Shown piece by piece: positions 58,001-64,000 of a DNA stretch of 64,000 bases. The stretch spans positions 434,498 to 498,497 of the forward strand of contig JAWQEG010001378.1 of NCBI GenBank assembly GCA_033782935.1. Reading direction: 5' to 3'. Made by a program: the position numbers and the translations under genes. Every line of letters starts with the position of its first letter. Position 1 is the stretch's first letter. Under the pieces are notes generated by a model. That model had not been told where the DNA came from, did not search any database, and worked only from the letters and a program-made list of their open reading frames with translations. The stretch is from Petrolisthes cinctipes (lineage: Eukaryota > Arthropoda > Malacostraca > Decapoda > Porcellanidae).

Positions 58001-61000
58001 CACTGGGGGACCACCTGACCCTCTACTGGCCAACACTCCACAACTCTTCCTCAACTCAGCCATACAGGTCATCTCTTTCACATACTGTATTGTAAACCTA
58101 TGCTGACTTTACCAGACTTCACATTACTTGACTGAGTTTAATTTTACCTTGATCATATCAAACCTCTTTATTAATTGACCAAGGTCAACCTTTTTTTATA
58201 TTACATATGGTGAGGTCTAGTTAGGGAGAGTTAGGGAGATCCAAAGTCATGTCCCATGTACTCATAGTAAATACAAACAAGAAAGAAAATCTGTGTGAGG
58301 TGGCCCTTCAACTCCCAGTTGTGGGTAAACTTGAGAGGGAGTGTGTCAGCTAGGGGTGGTGAGAGGCAGACATCAATGCACACCATTTATACATTGGCAT
58401 TTGCCAACCATTATGAAAAAAATAGATGATTGCAAATGTGTAAATATGAAAATATGAACATATTTACATCCATTGAAAAAGAAAGTTACTAATAATATCC
58501 TTAACTGTTACAGGAGCTATTGACTCAGCTGTTTGACCCTAAAACTATGAAGGAAGATGAGGAATGGTTGTCAGGTGAGGGATTTGGGAAAGCCATTGAT
58601 TGTTTTTTTATTTATTTTTTAATACATGAATAATGAATTGAACATTATATTTTGAACAATTTGCTGAATTTTTAAGGGAGCTTTACATTGTGGACAACTT
58701 GAATTTTATGGATTCATCCAAAGTATGTCACAAACAAGCTTCCCTCCAAATGTAATTCTGTTTGTGATATTTAGTCGAGGAATCAGTCGCCTCCAGTTGT
58801 CCTGAAAATCATGACCCCCCTTAAGAAAAATTTTATCATTATGTTTAAACTAGGAATGGTATTGCCCCTATCTTTAGTAATCATCATTATTATAATCTTT
58901 CAAGCTTGCATAGATCAGCCTTTTTGTTACCTGCTGGCTACTTCCCAGGCTGTTTAATCATCCACAGCATGACTGTCAATTTCTCAGGGTTGAAAGCTTT
59001 CAGGACCTCATTCAACATTATTCTCATCTCCCCACATCCATATTTCCATTCACATCCAAACTTGTAATATCCTTAATCCAGGCAATATCAGTTATTCTCA
59101 TTGATATCCAAACCATCTTCTATGCATTACAGTACTTCAGTAATGGGAAACCTGGGAAGAGTACTTTTACTTACTTTCAAGATTTATGATGCAATTGTCT
59201 GTACATATGAAGGTATCAGTATAACATTGTACAGTATCCCATTAATGTAATAGTATGGCTGAATTTGAAATACATAACAACCATTAATGCTTGCCTTGTC
59301 TATCCTTAGGTCAAGCGCCGTGTGAGAGGGAAGGGTCGGATCCTTTGATGGGGCAAGGGGGATATGGGGGAGGGGCTGGTGGGGGTCGATATCAAGGCTT
59401 TGGGTCCACTCCTAACACTCAGCCAGAGAGTCTAGTCACACAGGTTAGTCAGACTAAAGTTATAATTCTCTTCACCAAGGTTATGTTTTGGTCTGGCTTG
59501 TTAGCTTGATTATGCAAAAATTTGCATGTTGATTATTGTAAAATATTTCCCAGAGGTGGGCCTCGTGACTGGCAACAACTGAATAGATTTGGGGATAGAT
59601 CTGGATTTAGATCCAGGAATTCTTTTGTCTGTATGTTAGCATGATTACACAAAAAGTTATGTGTGGATTTTACACCTTTTTATCTAAGGTGGTCTTGTGA
59701 CTGGCAACAAGTTCTGAGATTTTTGGAGAAATTGGATCTGGGATAAAAATGGCAAAGAATTATTTATTCTACTTATGTTTGCAGTTGTAGCCTGAGTTTG
59801 TGAGTTTCATTGTATTTATGTAATTATAGAACAAGGCGACAACAAGCTTTTGTCGAACCTCATGCTTTACATGTATGTATCTAACAGGTGCGAGGCTTTG
59901 TGGAACGTGTCATATCCCCACCAAGTGATGGTCGGAGATTGGGCACTGACTTACTTGGGGGAAGTGATAAGGGGGATTACCAACCTCTTTCCCTCCCATC
60001 CCTCAATCCTTCCCTCCCCTCCCCCACTTTACCCCAGGTGTCAATGCAGCCACACATTCCCATCATTTCAGCATCCCAGCGCAGCAGGTACAAAGGTGAG
60101 TTAATAATAATCTTTTAGCTAATGTCATCAGAACTCAAACCCAGTACTCCACTGTCATAATTTGCTTATGCTCTCATATAGTTTTATACATAATGCTCAC
60201 AAATCTTTGCAAAATGCTCACCAAATCTTTTTAACACCGATTTTATGCATTTTATAACAGTATCATCACAATTTCTTTTAAAGGTTGCAACATTTTTCAC
60301 GCATTTCAGTAACCTTCCTTATTCCCTCTGTTAAGATTCATAAAAGCCATAAACAAGTTACTATTTTACATGCTTTTTCCATGAACAGGTTATTAAGCTG
60401 TCTATGAAGGAGATATTGTGCTGTTAAAAGTTTAATATAGCATCTCGTTCTTAAGTTAATAGGTCTGAATAATTATTGGAATAAGATTGCTATATATATA
60501 TGTACAATAATTCCTTTGTACACTCTTGATGACTTTTACTTCCACAATGACAAATGCACAGTGCAGACCTTATGTTGACTAAATATGTATACAGCACAGA
60601 AAACTATTATACAGAGAGGATTGCATGCCATTACTCCATTTTATCCACTCTGAATGGGCTAGTATTTATTAGTTTCAACAATGCCATACTTCTGTAATGA
60701 ATATTTTCTTAGCCCACAAGAAGGGGAAGGCCGGAGGAGGTTGGGCAAGTGACGAAGAAGACGAGGATGAACTACCACCTTTGTCGCCACCCTCCCCACA
60801 ACCCCCATACCATGACTTCCCACTCAGCACATCTAAGGAAGAAAGCCATTCTGAGCAGAAAGGTGTGGAGGAGGGATGGGGCCCAGAAGAGGAATTTCTA
60901 ATTACCAGAATTGACCCAAAGTCCTCATGGCCCATGGACCATGATGCCTTGGTTACTCTCTGTAGGGACTGTTCTGCTTTCAACCTTGAGCGTCTCTTGA

Positions 61001-61620
61001 GGATGGTTGGGGATCGGCTTCTGGGGTTATTGGAATCGGAGGAAGGTACTCAACTTCATTCAGGGTCCGAAGCCACTTTGGAAAATGTAAGTGTACACAA
61101 TCAGGAGTTAGGAATGCCTAATGTTTCAGTGCAGGACAATAGTGTGCCTAAGGACATGAATGCCCATCCTTTTACTGCTCCTGTGATGACTGCAAGTGCT
61201 TCCCTGATCCTAAGTGACACCTCAAGTACTTTGCAAGCATCCCTCACCTATCCTACAACTTCTATTACTCCTGTCACAACAATCCATTTACCTGCTATAT
61301 GTACTGCCCCTGACTTCAAACAGGCAAGCCACTCATCCTCATCTCTAGACAACTTAACTCCACCCATGACATCTGGACCACAAGCAACTTCTTTCCATCA
61401 CCCCTGCACTTCCTCTCCAACCACTCCCTCCCTGAACAGTGTGAAACTTCTTGTGCTCCTGTTGCTGGTAGAGTTTGGGTTACACTATGAAGTATTTTCC
61501 CCAGCCTTGATTAACTCCACACTTGGTGTAGTCTTGGCTAAGGTTCACAGGGAGGGAGCTGAAGCTGTTGTGAAAACAAAAGCCAGGAAGCTCTCCCTTA
61601 TTGTAGCCAAGTTGGTGTGA
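54971..61620 (+). CDS. tepsin: Tepsin: ENTH/VHS-like AP-4 accessory protein, complete
   Basis: Eight exons join in frame: 54971-55018, 55825-55897, 56580-56671, 57906-58067, 58514-58574, 59310-59443, 59888-60095 and 60713-61620; 561 codons (human 525). Known: tepsin is a cytosolic AP-4 coat partner at the trans-Golgi network, with an N-terminal ENTH-like and a central VHS-like domain. Seen: ENTH (residues 1-125) with TPTPGYLYEEIIKLSHHSPG, LLLDFFLARLHS and GGPPDPL (human CPGYLFEEIAKISHESPG, LLEYLLSRLHSSS, AGPPDPL); YQGFGSTP (residue about 178; human LQGFGYS); an acidic/Pro stretch (275-310); and VHS-like halves ITRIDPKSSW...LERLLRMVGDRLLGLLE (321-366) and SVKLLVLLLLVEFG to the end (500-561), split by about 130 Ser/Thr/Pro-rich residues. 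Downstream AATAAA at 62267. Confidence 0.92.
55310..55345. repeat. CCTAA/CCTGA telomere-like repeat remnant
   Basis: GACCTTACCTGACCTGACCT then TTAACCTAACCTAG. Arthropod telomeres are TTAGG/CCTAA, so this may be an interstitial telomeric remnant or a seed of the minisatellite beside it. Confidence 0.45.
55349..55468. repeat. 24-bp minisatellite, about five diverged units (tepsin intron 1)
   Basis: Units such as AACTACTGGGACCTAACCTG and AACTACCGGGAAATAACCGT, each about 24 bp, in a row. Confidence 0.75.
55825..55897 (+). CDS. tepsin: tepsin exon 2 (ENTH)
   Basis: YPVLHKATVDNDTPTPGYLY EEII, aligning with LPILLKGTSDDDVPCPGYLF of human tepsin. Acceptor TTGCAG|TAC, donor ATCA|GTATCC, phase 1. Confidence 0.93.
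56036..56370 (+). repeat. tRNA-derived SINE, copy 2 (tepsin intron 2)
   Basis: Same head (TGGCCGAGTGG; GGTCGGGAGATCGATTCC, closer to a true B box), same body and same CGGAACATATAAAA end as 10256-10597. The (GT)n patch is longer. Confidence 0.82.
56580..56671 (+). CDS. tepsin: tepsin exon 3 (ENTH)
   Basis: LSHHSPGHRQLLLDFFLARL HSASWPGKQK after the split Lys codon; equal to ISHESPGSSQCLLEYLLSRL of human tepsin. Donor AAG|GTGCCC is weak, but the frame fits. Confidence 0.92.
56745..57690 (+). mobile_element. 5'-truncated Jockey/I-like LINE (tepsin intron 3)
   Basis: LTINDTPIPHT, a (CA)n expansion, then ITYNTSITFKQHITAIKDKC, YIRSVMDYASPAWASNLTET, HLARLRCGHHPALLTYQKKL and ACPGCNTAPHSI, ending in (CAA)n. 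The last 226 codons of its frame are open. Same family as 18688-19990, with most of the same C-terminal block. Confidence 0.87.
57906..58067 (+). CDS. tepsin: tepsin exon 4 (ENTH)
   Basis: VIRILSQVCARGHRGVRVLL and QVAATGGPPDPLLANTPQLF LNSAIQ; matches VLKILLYLCSHGSSFFLLIL and AGPPDPLHGN. Donor CAG|GTCATC. Confidence 0.92.
58514..58574 (+). CDS. tepsin: tepsin exon 5 (linker)
   Basis: ELLTQLFDPKTMKEDEEWLS; follows the ENTH domain where human tepsin has QDLGSTLFSD. Donor TCAG|GTGAGG, phase 1. Confidence 0.85.
59310..59443 (+). CDS. tepsin: tepsin exon 6 (linker)
   Basis: GQAPCEREGSDPLMGQGGYG, a Gly-rich stretch, and RYQGFGSTPNTQPESLVTQ; the QGFG motif is shared with human tepsin. Confidence 0.87.
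59888..60095 (+). CDS. tepsin: tepsin exon 7 (linker)
   Basis: VRGFVERVISPPSDGRRLGT and a Pro/Ser/Leu-rich stretch ending ASQRSRYKG; acceptor CTAACAG|GTG, donor AAAG|GTGAGT, phase 1. Confidence 0.85.
60713..61620 (+). CDS. tepsin: tepsin exon 8 (VHS-like domain, stop)
   Basis: Begins after TTTTCTTAG with AHKKGKAGGGWASDEEDEDE (human QAGGGWDELDSG), then the two VHS-like halves and TGA. A perfect donor GTAAGT (61087) and an in-phase acceptor CAG (61323) lie inside it; see findings. Confidence 0.88.
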
Positions 61621-62266
61621 GAGTGAAAATTGATAAGATCAGAGAGGGAGGGAGGAAAAAAAATTATATAGATTAACTTGTGGATGGATGGATGAATGAA
61701 ACATAGGAGAGAAAGATGATAGGAAGGAAGGAATGATGACAGAATGTATGGAGATAAGAGAGAACTCAGGAGTGAACCACATTCTGCAAGTTACTTTGTT
61801 CATCACTGTTTAGGAACTTCAGTATACACTTTTTTATTATAATACAAGCCCACTTAGCAAAATACAGTACTGTAATGTACTAATAACTAACATGATAAAT
61901 ACTTCAGGTTGAACAGTAAAATTTGTACAGTATTGCTTCAGGATGGAAAGCATGGATGCAAATGTGAGACAATTTATTCACTATTAATATTGATAGCAAA
62001 GTTTTAGGTTTTCTATATGAGGTTATCTATACAATATAACTAAAATTCAATATTATTACAACAACGTTAGAGGCTAATTTTCATTATCATTTGGTTGTGG
62101 TGCTGAAATTTTAATGGGAAATAGAGGCAGAAACTTTTTTGAGAGACTGTATAATAAAACATTTGCTCATACCTGTGCATTTTTAATGATTTTTGTTACA
62201 CTGTACCCAATGAAGTGCAAATATTTATACGAGTACTGATTTTGATGCCTAACTGATTCTGTTATC

Positions 62267-62272
62267 AATAAA
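62267..62272 (+). terminator. tepsin: Likely tepsin poly(A) signal
   Basis: AATAAA followed 15-20 nt later by a GT-rich stretch (CCTTGTGTGTTT). A second AATAAA at 62153-62158 could serve instead. Confidence 0.5.
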
Positions 62273-62993
62273 TGTGCTATGACCTTGTGTGTTTAATTAT
62301 ACTTTTACTTACTTGAGTTCTGCTATGATTAAAGATGGAAATTTGGAGGTTGAAGTAAATAATGGGATGGAAGTGTAAAGGGAAAATGGTGAAAGGAAGG
62401 AGAGCGGGACTGAAAAAGAAGGCAATTTACAGGTACACTTCCATTCTTCTACCTGTTGACTTAGTACCAGTAATGTACAATAAACAATTTGTTTAGTTAG
62501 TTCTCTTTCAATGAGTTATGAACCTGTAAGGGAGGCATCAAACTGTATGAGGAAGAGACTGAAGAGTTTCTATAAGCCTGCATGAATTTACTGAACTATA
62601 CAGTACAGTATACTCCAGGTAGGAAGATGGTTGACTGGCACAAGAACAACACTATTGTTAGGTATTGAGACTCTGACAAAGAAATCTAAGTAGCCTATAG
62701 CATTGAGCAAGGCAATGCAGGATAGTAATGAAGAAGAAAAAAATGCATGATGGTGCTCTGATTTTTACTTACCTGGTAATTTTTGGGATATAGAGTGTAA
62801 GTATCGTCTGATTAACAGCTACATGTGCCTTAGTAATGACTGCATAAACACATATGTATAGGAGAGCCATTCCCAGATAAGTTTCGTCCATCTTGCCCTC
62901 ATCTCCCCCATGTTTGAAATCCTTGGTTATGTTATTTCATTATAAATACCTCCTAATGGGGCATACAACCTTCTGAGGTATAGGTCTAATGAT

Positions 62994-62998
62994 TCTCT

Positions 62999-63029
<31 letters not shown>

Positions 63030-63042
63030 TCTCTCTCTCTCT
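62994..63042. repeat. (CT)n microsatellite
   Basis: TCTC dinucleotide run with two small interruptions. Confidence 0.95.
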
Positions 63043-63816
63043 CCTATGATATTATGTATAAATACTGTACGATTTCAGTTGTCTGTGCCTGCAGGACTGT
63101 CAATAACCATTAAAAGTCTATGGTCAACTCCACCCACATTTTACATACATTTTTACAAGCTACCCAAAATTTGGCATATATATACACCTCGTGGAGTACA
63201 TTGATATTGGTGTGTTGGTGATGGCGGCCACGAAGTAGTGATACTGACATTGGTGGTAGCGGTGATCGTAATGGTGACAGTGGTAATAGCTCTAAACGTG
63301 AAGATAGTGGGGATGGTATTAACGTAGTGGTGGTGGAGGTGATGTTTAATGGTTGAACTCAAATAATGGTATTGTGCATAGTGGAGGTGTCGGTGCAGGA
63401 GTGGTGGAGATGTTAGTAACAATACTGATGCTGGTGGTGGTGGTAATGCGGAATGCATTGTGGAATCTAATCTAATAATATTCTTATATAATATACAGAT
63501 ACAGAAAGACCCCAAGATCATCGAGCGTTACCAATCTGCACTAGGTTTTACTTGAGACTACAATGAAAAGATAGGGAATGCACAATATTCAACAGTGCTA
63601 TAAAATTATAACATTCTCTTCGACTGAACGTAAATATTTGTTGGTGGAAGTAATGTTGTTGTTGGTGGTGGTGGATGTACTGCAGGTGGGGAAGAAGACG
63701 TACAATAATTACAGGTCTAGTGAGAGGACCTGGACTGTACTTAAGTGTACTTCCATTACTATACACCAGGTTTGTGCTCTCCTTCTGCTGTCTACACTAA
63801 TGAGATGGTGTGTGTG

Positions 63817-63923
<107 letters not shown>

Positions 63924-64000
63924 ACATAGATTCATAGATACACAGCCCACACAGACCTTGCGGTCCAAACGAGGTGGTCTGGCCTTAATAATACTTCATG

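Noticed and set aside
63215..63521. 122-codon minus-strand frame near the right edge
   Set aside because: His/Thr/Ser composition follows the GTG/GGTGATG degenerate repeat; no other support.

Overview
The window is animal nuclear DNA, most likely from an arthropod and probably a decapod or other malacostracan crustacean. The signs are AT-rich DNA, short coding exons separated by long introns, tRNA-derived SINEs, LINE fragments, TA-flanked MITEs, CCTAA-type (arthropod telomere-like) repeats and metazoan-only genes. No bacterial operon, CRISPR array or phage feature is present. All gene models were spliced by hand from GT/AG (once GC/AG) sites. Each junction keeps the reading frame, and the spliced proteins were compared with remembered family sequences, not with a database.

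Four protein genes are supported. (1) Minus strand, 11866 to 403 and running off the left edge: a GOLM1/GOLM2 (CASC4)-type Golgi type II membrane protein, eight exons seen. (2) Minus strand, 33802 to 14026: a complete inturned (intu) gene, 22 coding exons and 913 codons, with a PDZ domain and longin-like modules, a planar-cell-polarity/ciliogenesis (CPLANE) protein. (3) Minus strand, 54048 to 44076: a complete paip1 (poly(A)-binding-protein-interacting protein 1), nine coding exons and 419 codons, with a PAM2 motif and a MIF4G domain. (4) Plus strand, 54971 to 61620: a complete tepsin (AP-4 accessory protein), eight exons and 561 codons, with an ENTH domain and a VHS-like domain. paip1 and tepsin are head to head with 922 bp between start codons. 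intu and GOLM lie in tandem. 33.9-44.0 kb and 61.6-64.0 kb hold no gene I can recognise.

The introns and intergenic DNA carry layered repeats. There are decayed antisense and sense LINEs of at least four families: RTE-like with (TATC/GATA)n tails, Jockey/I-like with (CAA)n tails, a CR1/L2-like C-terminal fragment, and a second RTE-like family. There are two copies of a Tc1/mariner-type MITE, two single-copy TA-flanked MITEs with long inverted repeats, three copies of a palindromic foldback element, two SINE copies, and a 1.75-kb DNA transposon with 23-bp TIRs and an 8-bp target duplication inserted into a LINE remnant. That transposon contains one of the MITEs and a ~570-bp minisatellite.

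The four proteins act in different processes (Golgi membrane, cilium/PCP, translation, AP-4 trafficking), so nothing points to a joint pathway. The points most worth following are a candidate 237-nt in-frame optional intron in the tepsin VHS-like domain, the lack of recognisable AP-4-binding tail motifs in that tepsin, the nested transposon/minisatellite block, and the foldback/MITE families.
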